Translations under genes and position numbers: made by a program | Part shown: positions 8,617-15,734 of the stretch, piece by piece | Layout of the letters: each line of letters begins with the position of its first letter | How positions within the stretch are numbered: the first letter of the stretch is position 1 | The notes under the pieces: generated by a model | Database searches by the model: none | Told to the model about the DNA's origin: nothing | The model's input: only the letters and a program-made list of their open reading frames with translations | Assembly: GCA_016201865.1 (NCBI GenBank) | Contig: JACQCA010000062.1 | Coordinates: forward strand, 1-64,000 | DNA from: Nitrospirota bacterium | GTDB taxonomy: Bacteria; Nitrospirota; Nitrospiria; JACQBZ01 | DNA: 64,000 nucleotides | Direction of reading: 5' to 3'

Positions 8617-8693
8617 TGGCGGGGCCGGCGGGGCTCGAACCCGTGACCTCCGGCGTGACAGGCCGGCGTTCTAACCAGCTGAACTACGGCCCC
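8617..8693 (-). tRNA. tRNA-Asp (anticodon GTC)
   Basis: Minus strand, 77 bases including an encoded CCA. The acceptor GGGGCCG pairs with CGGCCCC, with discriminator G. The D arm contains AGCTGGTTAGAAC, the anticodon loop CTGTCAC gives GTC, and the T loop is TTCGAGC. It lies downstream of tRNA-Val on the same strand and is probably co-transcribed from the promoter at about 9051-9079. Confidence 0.95.
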
Positions 8694-8816
8694 GACATTC
8701 ATCGTTTCACAACAAATAGAGCAATAGAGCATTGGAGCGCATTTGAACCGTGATCGCCCTATTCCAATGTTCCACTGCTCTACCGCTTAAATGCTCCGCT
8801 TCGCCTCCGGCGAATC
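8694..8816. other. Inter-tRNA spacer with an imperfect inverted repeat
   Basis: The spacer between the two tRNAs contains AGAGCAATAGAGCATTGGAG near 8716-8735 and a partly complementary ATTCCAATGTTCCACTGCTC near 8760-8780. A TTCGCC-TCC-GGCGAA hairpin lies just before tRNA-Val. These may be processing structures or remnants of a small palindromic repeat. No ORF is supported. Confidence 0.5.
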
Positions 8817-8892
8817 TGGTAGGCGGAAGGCGATTTGAACGCCTGACCTTCCCGGTGTAAGCGGGATGCTCTGCCTGCTGAGCTATCCGCCC
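8817..8892 (-). tRNA. tRNA-Val (anticodon TAC)
   Basis: Minus strand, 76 bases with an encoded CCA. The acceptor GGGCGGA pairs with TCCGCCT (one G-T), with discriminator A. The D arm is AGCTCAGCAGGCAGAGC, the anticodon loop CTTACAC gives TAC, and the T loop is TTCAAAT. It is first in the two-tRNA transcript. Confidence 0.95.
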
Positions 8893-8904
8893 TTATTATA
8901 ACTA

Positions 8905-8990
8905 GGGGCCCGTGCGGCAAAATCGGAAACGGTCCTCCGATGCCCCCCGACCCCGCGACTCTCACGGCAGAGCCGTGAGCCGGCTTATTG
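8905..8990 (-). repeat. Family-2 structured repeat, copy B (leader of tRNA-Val)
   Basis: Minus strand: an imperfect CTCACGGC-TCT-GCCGTGAG hairpin, then GCGGGGTC, GGGGGGC, the perfect stem ATCGGA...TCCGAT around GGACCGT, and GCCGCACGGGCCCC. It is homologous to copy A with compensatory changes in the inner stem. A third copy of just the GGGGGGCCGTGCGGC edge lies at 8996-9010. The element sits between the tRNA promoter and the 5' end of tRNA-Val, so it would be transcribed. Confidence 0.65.
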
Positions 8991-9050
8991 TATCCGGGGG
9001 GCCGTGCGGCGGCCGCCCTTTTCTTGCAAACAGATATAAAGTTGTGTAGA

Positions 9051-9079
9051 ATACTAACAACTTCATCCCCGTTTGTCAA
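9051..9079 (-). promoter_or_regulatory. Sigma-70 type promoter for the tRNA-Val/tRNA-Asp transcript
   Basis: On the minus strand TTGACA (9074-9079) and TAGTAT (9051-9056) are separated by 17 bases. The predicted start is about 9044, roughly 150 bases before tRNA-Val, so the primary transcript would carry family-2 repeat copy B as a leader. Confidence 0.7.
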
Positions 9080-9134
9080 CCGGAATGATCGTCCGTTTTT
9101 CGACGACAATCAAGGTTTTCCTGGAGAATGACTG

Positions 9135-10331
9135 ATGTTCCATCGCCTGATCGTCGCCTTCATCGCCCTGACCGTGCTGCCGGGCCTGACGGCCTGCAAC
9201 GCAAAACAGCCGGAAGCGCCGCCCGCCCCCAAAACTTCCGTTCCCCAACCGACCGGCGCCGCTCCGAATGAGACGCCGTGGCTCAATTTTACGACCGGCG
9301 CCAACATCAAGGCGATGGCCCTTGAAGGCGGTCATCTCTGGATGGGATTGTCCAACGGGATGATCCGATACGACACGCAGACGCCGGACAGCCACGAGAT
9401 CTTCACGCCCGCCTCGACCCACGGAGGCCTTTTGAGCAAGGGGATCTACACGCTCAAGGTCGACAAACAGGGCAACAAATGGATCGGGACCTACGGAGGC
9501 GGCCTGACCCGGTACAACGAAAAGACCTGGAAGACGTATACCGTTGCGGATGGGCTGGGGGATCAGTGGATCTACGACATGGTCTTCGACGGAGATTTGA
9601 TGTGGATCGCCACGTGGAAGGGCGTCAGCGTCTTCGACGGGCATCGATTCAAGAATTACACTGAAAAGGACGGCCTGCTCGACAAATGGGTCTACGCCAT
9701 CGCCCTGGATCACGACCATGTCTTTTGGTTCGGCACCGAGTCCGGCGTGAACCGTTTTGACGGGAAACGATGGTCCGGCTACACGCATAAAGACGGGCTG
9801 GGCGCCGAGGTCGAGCCGAAGGCCTTGACCGCCTCCGGAAATGACGCGCCGACCGAACCGGTCGTCTCGGCCGTTCCCTCCGCCGAAGAAGCGGGCTCCG
9901 GCGCCGATTATCCCTCTTCGTCCTATTCCTCGTCTTCCGTACAGCACCACATGGACCCGAGCAAGAAGAACGCGGGGGCCAACGCGAACTTCGTGATCGC
10001 GGCCGCGGTCGGGAACGACAACGCCAAATGGTTCGGGACGTGGGGCGCGGGACTTTCGCGCTTCGACGGGAAAACCTGGACGACCTTCACGAAGAAGGAC
10101 GGCCTCGGCGGGAATTTCATTCACACCCTGACGGTGGACTCCGACGGGAACATCTGGGCCGGAACCAACGGCGGCGCGAGCTGGTATGACGGACGGCGGT
10201 GGCGGAATTTTTCGACGGACGACGGCCTGGTGGACAACAATGTCTTCTCGATCGTCTTCGATGAGAACGGCGACCGGTGGTTTGGAACCTGGCAGGGCTT
10301 AAGCCGCCACCGCGGCAAACTGCCGTCATAG
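9135..10331 (+). CDS. Secreted beta-propeller lipoprotein with regulator-propeller (reg_prop) repeats
   Basis: A 398-aa lipoprotein: signal peptide with lipobox GLTAC near residue 21, a Pro-rich linker, then propeller repeats of the type GNKWIGTYGGGLTRYNEKTWKTY, LMWIATWKGVSVFDGHRFKNY and NAKWFGTWGAGLSRFDGKTW. These match the reg_prop (two-component regulator propeller) family usually fused to histidine kinases, but no membrane helix or kinase follows here. A low-complexity Ser/Ala/Pro-rich stretch (about residues 230-290, including DYPSSSYSSSSVQHH) interrupts the propeller. The ligand is unknown. A weak Shine-Dalgarno (TGGAG) precedes the ATG. Confidence 0.85.
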   Translation: MFHRLIVAFIALTVLPGLTACNAKQPEAPPAPKTSVPQPTGAAPNETPWLNFTTGANIKAMALEGGHLWMGLSNGMIRYDTQTPDSHEIFTPASTHGGLLSKGIYTLKVDKQGNKWIGTYGGGLTRYNEKTWKTYTVADGLGDQWIYDMVFDGDLMWIATWKGVSVFDGHRFKNYTEKDGLLDKWVYAIALDHDHVFWFGTESGVNRFDGKRWSGYTHKDGLGAEVEPKALTASGNDAPTEPVVSAVPSAEEAGSGADYPSSSYSSSSVQHHMDPSKKNAGANANFVIAAAVGNDNAKWFGTWGAGLSRFDGKTWTTFTKKDGLGGNFIHTLTVDSDGNIWAGTNGGASWYDGRRWRNFSTDDGLVDNNVFSIVFDENGDRWFGTWQGLSRHRGKLPS

Positions 10332-10418
10332 TCGTCCACTCCCGACCGGACGGCCGCCCGAATCTCCACCTAAAAATTCACTTTACACGGACCGCAGGCT
10401 TATGATATCTTCGGGCCC

Positions 10419-10928
10419 ATGCAATTTTATACTTTTCTGTTCGCGCTTGTTTTTTTGACGACCGGAAGCCTCGGGAGCACGATGGCCGCCGCCCAGGCCC
10501 CAACGTCCAAAAAATCCGAACCTCCGGGCCGTGAAGTCCCGATCTTGGGAAACACACATATCCAACGGGCCGCCGATCCGCACGTGCCTTACAACAGCGT
10601 CCCACCCACGTCCGGCCCGCACCTCCCTTTCATTGCCAACTGGGGCCTATCAAAGACGCCCATTCCCAACGAACTCCAGGTGCACAATCTCGAAGACGGC
10701 GGCGTGATGATTCAGTACAACTGCAAGAACTGCGATGCCTGGATCGCCCAGTTGGAAAAGCTCGCCGCGAAATACAAAAAGGTGATCGTCGCGCCCTATC
10801 CCGATATGAAAACCCCCATCGCGCTGACGGCCTGGGGACGAATCGATACCATGGACCAACCGGATGAGGCCCGTATCGATCGGTTCATCAATGCCTACAT
10901 GGGCATCGATCATCATACACGCGAGTAA
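10419..10928 (+). CDS. Secreted DUF3105 family protein
   Basis: The 169-aa protein has an N-terminal signal peptide (residues 1-26, AAAQA end). The mature part matches the DUF3105 pattern: VPYNSVPPTSGPHLP, VHNLEDGGVMIQYNCKNC, VIVAPYPDMKTPIALTAWG and a final D-HH-T-E. Two cysteines (CKNC) and several His residues could bind metal; that is inference. The family has no firmly established biochemical role. It is flanked by the propeller lipoprotein and lnt on the same strand. Confidence 0.82.
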   Translation: MQFYTFLFALVFLTTGSLGSTMAAAQAPTSKKSEPPGREVPILGNTHIQRAADPHVPYNSVPPTSGPHLPFIANWGLSKTPIPNELQVHNLEDGGVMIQYNCKNCDAWIAQLEKLAAKYKKVIVAPYPDMKTPIALTAWGRIDTMDQPDEARIDRFINAYMGIDHHTRE

Positions 10929-10984
10929 GTCCGCCTCTTCGTGATTGACCCTGCGTTCCGCCCCCGCAACCGACGGAATCTTCG

Positions 10985-12532
10985 ATGACGAACCTGTCTC
11001 CATGGGGACCGGCCTTCCTGAGCGGCGTCCTGTCTTTTCTGAGTTTTCCCCGCTTCGATCTTGAATCCCTCGCCTGGGTCGCGCTCGTCCCTCTTTTCCT
11101 CGCGCTCGAAAACCAGTCGATCCGAAGATCCTTTTGGCTGGGCGGACTGACCGGCATGATCTATTTCCTTGGAACGGTCCATTGGGTTACGAATACCATG
11201 ATTCGGTACGGGAAGCTTCCAGCCCTCGTAAGTTACCCCCTTATGTTCATGCTTGTGTTGTATCTCGCGTCTTACGCGGCGGTATTTGCAACGCTGATCG
11301 TTTTCCTAAGACAGCGTCTCGGGTTTCCGTTTTTTTTATCGGCGCCGGTCCTCTGGACCGCGTTGGAACTCCTTCGGACCTACGCGCTGTCCGGCTTCCC
11401 GTGGGCGTCGCTGGGTTATTCGCAGTATCTCTCGCTGCCCGTGATCCAGATCGCGGATATCACCGGCGTGTACGGCGTTTCCTTTCTGGTGGTGCTCGTC
11501 AATGCCGCCGTCGCGGAAGGAGTTCTCGCGTTCAGGCGTCGAAGCCTTTACCGATCCGCATGGATCGCGGTCGCCGCCGCCGTTCTGATCGTCGCACTGG
11601 ACCTAAGTTACGGGGCTTGGCGGTTGTCGGAGGACAAGGACTCCGAGCCGCCGACACTGCGCGTGGGCGTGGTCCAGGCAAATATTCCTCAAGACGTCAA
11701 ATGGGATGCACGATTCCGACAGGCAACGATCGGTCGGTATGAGCGGCTGACCCATGATCTCGCTTCCCAATCCGTCCGCCTCATTGTCTGGCCGGAAGCG
11801 GCCATGCCGTTTTTATTTGATGAGGACAAGTTTTTTCAGCAGCAAGTGATCGAATTGGTCCGGGCCGAGGGTGTTCCTCTTCTGTTCGGCAGCCCGGCCG
11901 TGACGACCGTCGGGAACCGGCTACGGATGTTCAACAGCGCCTATTTTCTTTCGGCCGACGGCCGGGTGATGGGCCGGTACGACAAGATGCACCTCGTCCC
12001 GTTCGGGGAGTACGTTCCGCTCTCGACCATCCTGTTCTTCGTCGACAAGATGGTGGAGGGGATCGGCGATTTCTTGCCGGGACAGGACGACACCCTGTTC
12101 CACCTCCGGGAGGCGAATCTCGGCACCGTAATCTGTTTCGAGGTGATCTTCCCGGATCACGTCCGGCAGTTTGTAAAAGAGGGCGCGCAGGTTATGTCCA
12201 CGATCACGAACGACGCCTGGTTCGGCGACTCGTCCGCGCCCTATCAACATTTTTCAATGGCGGTCTTCCGGGCGGTGGAAAACCGCGTCCCCTTCGTGCG
12301 CGCGGCCAACACCGGCATATCGGGCTTCATCGACCGGACCGGCCGCATTCAAAAGACAACCGGCATCTTCGTCGAGGCCGCGCTGGCCGACACCGTCCGA
12401 CTGCGCACGCAGACCACGTTCTATACGCGGTACGGTGATGTTTTTGCCTATGTTTGTGTTATAATAATCTCGTTAATGATCCTATTCGCTTTGCGAAAAG
12501 GGATCGACCCTAAGGAGCCTGCAAATGCTTGA
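10985..12532 (+). CDS. lnt: Apolipoprotein N-acyltransferase Lnt
   Basis: A 515-aa inner-membrane enzyme that adds the third acyl chain to lipoproteins. Six or so N-terminal membrane helices (residues about 10-210) precede a nitrilase-like domain. The catalytic Glu lies in VWPEAAMPF, the Lys in GRYDKMHLVPFGEYVP and the Cys in GTVICFEVIFPD. A C-terminal helix (VFAYVCVIIISLMILFAL) closes the protein. Its last codons overlap the prfB start. The enzyme fits the many lipoproteins in the window and the Lol genes at 18.7-20.7 kb. Confidence 0.96.
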   Translation: MTNLSPWGPAFLSGVLSFLSFPRFDLESLAWVALVPLFLALENQSIRRSFWLGGLTGMIYFLGTVHWVTNTMIRYGKLPALVSYPLMFMLVLYLASYAAVFATLIVFLRQRLGFPFFLSAPVLWTALELLRTYALSGFPWASLGYSQYLSLPVIQIADITGVYGVSFLVVLVNAAVAEGVLAFRRRSLYRSAWIAVAAAVLIVALDLSYGAWRLSEDKDSEPPTLRVGVVQANIPQDVKWDARFRQATIGRYERLTHDLASQSVRLIVWPEAAMPFLFDEDKFFQQQVIELVRAEGVPLLFGSPAVTTVGNRLRMFNSAYFLSADGRVMGRYDKMHLVPFGEYVPLSTILFFVDKMVEGIGDFLPGQDDTLFHLREANLGTVICFEVIFPDHVRQFVKEGAQVMSTITNDAWFGDSSAPYQHFSMAVFRAVENRVPFVRAANTGISGFIDRTGRIQKTTGIFVEAALADTVRLRTQTTFYTRYGDVFAYVCVIIISLMILFALRKGIDPKEPANA

Positions 12533-13638
12533 AGAAGAGAAGACCACGCTCAACGCCCTGATGACCCGAATGAGCGAACTCCGGGGGCATCTTTGACTTG
12601 CCGGGCCTTCAAAGCCGCCTTCAAGAAATTGAATCCCGGATAGCCGCGCCCGATTTTTGGAACAACGCCCAGGTCGCCCGCAAGGTCTCCCAGGAAAAGA
12701 CCCACATTGAAAAAACGGCAAAGAAATGGGAGCGGCTGGAGCAGCTTCAGGAAGATCTATCGGTGCTGCTCCAGTTGTCCGATGAACAGGCGGACGCTTC
12801 CCTTCACCCCGAAATCGCCCAGTCGCTTAAAACCCTTCAGGACGAGATCCGTCACCTGGAGGTCGAGATGCTCCTGTCCGGCGACAAAGACTTGAACAGC
12901 GCGATCGTGGCGATCCATCCCGGCGCGGGAGGAACCGAATCGCAGGACTGGGCCCAGATGCTGTTCCGAATGTACAACCGGTGGGCCGAACGGAACGGCT
13001 ACAAGGTGGAACTGATCGATTTCCAGCCCGGCGAAGAAGCCGGAATTAAGAGCGCCACCTTCTCGGTGATCGGCGACTATGCCTATGGCCATCTCAAGGC
13101 CGAGGCCGGCGTCCACCGCCTGGTCCGGATTTCTCCGTTCGACGCGAACAAGCGCCGCCACACCTCTTTCTCATCGGTCTTCGTCTATCCCGATATCGAG
13201 GACGACGCCGAGATCGAGCTGGACGAAAAGGAGATTAAGATGGATGCGTTTCGGTCCAGCGGGCCGGGCGGGCAGAACGTCAACAAGGTCTCCTCGGCCG
13301 TACGGCTCACGCATATCCCCACCGGCATCGTGGTGGCCTGCCAAACCGAGCGATCGCAGCACAAGAACCGGTCAATGGCGATGAAACTTCTGCGCGCCAA
13401 GCTGTATGAACTGGAACAGGAAAAGAAGGAAAAGGAGATGAGCTCGATTGTGGGCGAGAAAAAGGAGATCGCCTGGGGAAACCAGATCCGCTCGTACGTC
13501 TTCCAGCCCTATCAGATGGTTAAGGACCACCGGACGAATACCGAGGTCGGAAACGTCTCGGCCGTCATGGACGGCGAGATCGATGAGTTCATCAATGCTT
13601 ATCTGGTTCAGTCGATGAGGACCTCAAAAAGGACCTGA
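12525..13638 (+). CDS. prfB: Peptide chain release factor 2, expressed by programmed +1 frameshift
   Basis: Recognises UGA and UAA stops. Translation starts at ATG 12525 (after AAGGAG) and reads 23 codons to an in-frame TGA at 12594-12596 in CTTTGAC. The remaining 347 codons lie in the +1 frame, starting from GAC at 12595. An internal Shine-Dalgarno-like CGGGGG lies just upstream of the slip site. The C-terminal part contains the stop-codon tripeptide SPF (RISPFDANKRRHTSF) and the peptidyl-hydrolysis motif GPGGQNVNK. Total length is about 370 aa, normal for RF2. The start overlaps the end of lnt. Confidence 0.97.
12588..12597 (+). promoter_or_regulatory. Programmed +1 frameshift site of prfB
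   Basis: The slippery codon CTT is followed by in-frame TGA and C (CTTTGAC), with a purine/G-rich anti-Shine-Dalgarno match (CCGGGGG) a few bases upstream. This is the classic RF2 autoregulatory signal: low RF2 slows termination at UGA and favours the shift that makes more RF2. Confidence 0.95.
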
Positions 13639-13692
13639 CCGGCCTTTGATTGATTTCGATTCGGGAAGGAATCTTAACCTCAGGAGCGCTTC

Positions 13693-14850
13693 ATGATGAC
13701 TCGAACCGTTGGTTTGATCGTGATGACTCTTGCTCTGATCGACTCGACCGAACGATCCTGGGCCCTGCCGCAGTTTGGAATCCAGTTCGGATCCGAGCTG
13801 CACGAGGGACATGCGCATGACGAACTCCTGAAGACCCTCGATTGTCGCGCCTGCCACGTCAACCCCGACGGCGGCGGCATGCGCAACGAGCACGGCCGCG
13901 AATTTTCGATCGAACGACTGCCGCTTAACGATAGGACGGAGGATAACGAGAAAGCGATCGAGGCCGCCCGGATCAATCCCTATATCTCATTCGGAACGGA
14001 CCTCCGATTCGCCTATCTTCGGGCCGGACAGGAGTCCGCTTCGAAGTACAAAGATTCATTCTTCCCGATGCAGGCCGATCTTTATATCGCATTTATACCG
14101 ACCGATTATTTCACCCTTTATTACCAAGACGGAGTCCAGGCCTCCGGAAGCCGCGAAACGTTTCTATTGATTCAGCGCCTGCCTTTCAATTCGGACATCA
14201 AAATCGGCCGGTTTATACCGCCTTACGGCCTGAAAGTAGACGATCACACCTCTTTCATCCGAGAGAAGCTCGGCTTCGGCCCATTCGGTTTCGGACAAGT
14301 CAGCGGGGTGGAGGCCGGGTTTGCAAAGTCCGACTGGTTCGGCAATGCCGCCGTCTTCAATAGTCCGGAAGGATCGACCGGAAGTCCAACGTTAGGCCAG
14401 GACCGCCACGCAAAGGGCGCCTCCGCAACCGGCGGAATCAAAACCAACCGCGTCTGGCTGGCCGGTTCGATCTACGATAACCGGCCCGGCACCGAAAAAG
14501 ACGACTACGTCGGCGGCTACGGCGCGCTGCGACTGGGACTGTTTACCGTGATGGGCGAGCGGGACCGTCTCCATGTCGAGGATCGGACGGCCAACGGCGC
14601 GAAGCGAACCGGTTCGGCTTCTTATGCCGAGTTGGATTTCAGACCGATCCGTGGAATCAATACTAAACTGAAATACGACCGGTACGACCCCGACCGCGCC
14701 GTTTCAAAAGATGAGCTGAATCGGTACACGTTCGGCATGGATCTTTATCCCTACCCATTTACCGAGGTGATCTTACAGTACCGGATCAATAAAGAGACCC
14801 CGGAAATTCGCAACGACCAGACAATTGTGATGGCCCATTTCTTTTTTTAG
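13693..14850 (+). CDS. Outer-membrane beta-barrel protein with an N-terminal haem c motif (cytochrome-porin architecture)
   Basis: The 385-aa exported protein has a signal peptide (about 1-25). The next 60 residues are His-rich and carry one haem c attachment motif, CRACH (near residue 51), in the context CRACHVNPDGGGMRNEHG. From about residue 90 to the end, alternating amphipathic strands (LYIAFIPTDYFTLYYQDG, KIGRFIPPYGLKVDDHTSF, TFGMDLYPYPFTEVILQYRI) end in Phe (HFFF), as in outer-membrane barrels. The overall plan of one haem plus a porin resembles Cyc2 iron oxidases, but the haem-site sequence differs from the Cyc2 consensus I know, so function is inferred only. Shine-Dalgarno CAGGAG precedes the ATG. 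It lies beside a GEMM riboswitch and a cytochrome c lipoprotein. Confidence 0.8.
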   Translation: MMTRTVGLIVMTLALIDSTERSWALPQFGIQFGSELHEGHAHDELLKTLDCRACHVNPDGGGMRNEHGREFSIERLPLNDRTEDNEKAIEAARINPYISFGTDLRFAYLRAGQESASKYKDSFFPMQADLYIAFIPTDYFTLYYQDGVQASGSRETFLLIQRLPFNSDIKIGRFIPPYGLKVDDHTSFIREKLGFGPFGFGQVSGVEAGFAKSDWFGNAAVFNSPEGSTGSPTLGQDRHAKGASATGGIKTNRVWLAGSIYDNRPGTEKDDYVGGYGALRLGLFTVMGERDRLHVEDRTANGAKRTGSASYAELDFRPIRGINTKLKYDRYDPDRAVSKDELNRYTFGMDLYPYPFTEVILQYRINKETPEIRNDQTIVMAHFFF

Positions 14851-15078
14851 CCCCCAAGGCGAATCGTCACGCTACCATCATCGTGTACCTGACTTCATAG
14901 TCTGCGACAATAATTGTCAGAGCATCACATAAAACAAAATATCGCTCATCGCTCTCGATCATTTAAAGATAAACCGGATCATTCTGCTTTTCTTATAGAA
15001 TCTCCCTGAATACTCTCCATTCCTTTCCATTAAACTTGCCCTCGCATGCAATTTGCATTAATCCGATTCTGAAATAAT
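14851..15078. other. AT-rich intergenic region upstream of the riboswitch
   Basis: No ORF is supported. The base composition is clearly more AT-rich than its surroundings. Two short perfect palindromes are visible: GACAATAATTGTC near 14907-14919 and ATGCAATTTGCAT at 15046-15058. A weak promoter-like pair, TTGCAT (15053-15058) and TAATCA (15075-15080) with 16 bases between, could drive the riboswitch RNA. Confidence 0.4.
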
Positions 15079-15110
15079 CACCTTATTCCCTCCAGAAAAA
15101 GGTGTTTTTT
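15079..15110 (+). terminator. Possible rho-independent terminator after the haem-barrel gene
   Basis: A CACCTT stem pairs with AAGGTG across a loop of about 14 bases, followed directly by TTTTTT. The stem is short and the loop long, so the strength is uncertain. It would separate the barrel gene from the riboswitch that begins a few bases later. Confidence 0.45.
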
Positions 15111-15210
15111 CATTTGCTCAGAGCGAATCCGGAGAAATCCGGAGACGCAGAGCAACGGGGCTAAGAAAGCGGTTCATGCATGAACCGCTTTGATGCCAGC
15201 CGAGCCGCCA
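15111..15210 (+). ncRNA. GEMM-I type cyclic dinucleotide riboswitch (c-di-GMP or 3',3'-cGAMP)
   Basis: The aptamer core is readable. CAGAGCGAA corresponds to CAGGGCAAA of the Vc2 c-di-GMP-I aptamer. A perfect TCCGGA-GAAA-TCCGGA stem with the GAAA tetraloop (15128-15143) is followed by GACGCAGAGC (15144-15153). The second stem, GGGGCTAAG...GCCAGCC, is extended by a hairpin with AAGCGGTTCATG arms. The base I align with G20 of Vc2 is A, the change associated with GEMM-Ib/cGAMP sensing, although alignment by eye could be off by one. The 3' strand (GAGCCGCC) is shared with the following terminator. No plus-strand gene follows. Confidence 0.8.
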
Positions 15211-15242
15211 AAGGGTTATCTCTTTGGCGGCTTTCTGTTTTT
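15202..15242 (+). terminator. Intrinsic terminator acting as riboswitch expression platform
   Basis: AGCCGCCAAAG pairs perfectly with CTTTGGCGGCT (11 bp) around an eight-base loop, followed by TTCTGTTTTT. Its left arm overlaps the 3' end of the aptamer, so ligand binding and termination are mutually dependent. The minus-strand cytochrome gene stops at 15241, inside the T tract. In that direction there is no T run, so it does not terminate that gene. Confidence 0.8.
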
Positions 15243-15723
15243 AGTTATCAGGCGCCCCATCCAAAATCCATTGTCGGACCACATCGATCTCGGTTTGGGT
15301 CAGGCAGCAGCCGGATCGCGGCATTTGATCGGTTCCGGACGAGATATCCCTCCCTTCGAGTTTCCTAATGAGGTAACTGTTATTGGGATCGACCGGTATG
15401 ACCCGTACACCACATGGCTGATTCGAAGTCGGTCCGCAGCCGTTCTGAACGCTGTCAATATTAACCAGATTAGCGTATGCGAGTGGTTGCGTCGATAGAT
15501 CAAGGCCGCGTGGACCGGTCCCGACATACCCTGCTCCGCCCAGAACATGGCAGCTCGCACATCTTGGAGTAAAAATATTTTGCTGAATGCTTGAAAGCGT
15601 CGCCGGAAACGGCAAGGGGTTTCCTGAACCGCCGCCCGAACCTCCGCCGCCGCAGCCCGATAACAGGGCCGCCATGACAAAAACCTCCATAGCCATCCGA
15701 CAGTGCCGACTTAATCGTTTCAT
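15241..15723 (-). CDS. Mono-haem cytochrome c-type lipoprotein
   Basis: A 160-aa protein with a lipobox LLSGC near residue 24, a Gly-rich linker, and one haem motif CASCH in the context QNIFTPRCASCHVLGG. The rest (GLDLSTQPLAYANLVNI, VDPNNSYLIRKLEG, DQMPRSGCCLTQTEIDVVRQWILDGA) matches the single-haem domain common in lipoproteins of environmental bacteria, with the Met in QMP a likely distal ligand. AGAAGG precedes the ATG. It follows the chorismate-lyase-like gene by 11 bases. Its 3' end meets the GEMM riboswitch terminator, so riboswitch read-through RNA would be antisense to it. Confidence 0.85.
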   Translation of the reverse strand: MKRLSRHCRMAMEVFVMAALLSGCGGGGSGGGSGNPLPFPATLSSIQQNIFTPRCASCHVLGGAGYVGTGPRGLDLSTQPLAYANLVNIDSVQNGCGPTSNQPCGVRVIPVDPNNSYLIRKLEGRDISSGTDQMPRSGCCLTQTEIDVVRQWILDGAPDN

Positions 15724-15734
15724 GATGCCTTCTT

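Noticed and set aside
8500-9012. Repeats around the tRNAs considered as a CRISPR array or integrated-element boundary
   Set aside because: Copies are few, irregularly spaced and internally folded, with no unique spacers, cas genes or integrase.
9063-10124. 353-codon minus-strand frame opposite the propeller lipoprotein
   Set aside because: The plus strand has signal peptide, lipobox and regular repeats; the minus frame has none and covers the tRNA promoter.
12594-12596. In-frame TGA near the start of prfB considered as a disabling mutation
   Set aside because: The CTTTGAC context and upstream Shine-Dalgarno-like sequence are the standard RF2 programmed frameshift.
15190-15498. 102-codon plus-strand frame after the riboswitch, considered as its regulated gene
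   Set aside because: It starts inside the aptamer, runs through the terminator hairpin, lacks a Shine-Dalgarno and is antisense to a clear cytochrome gene.
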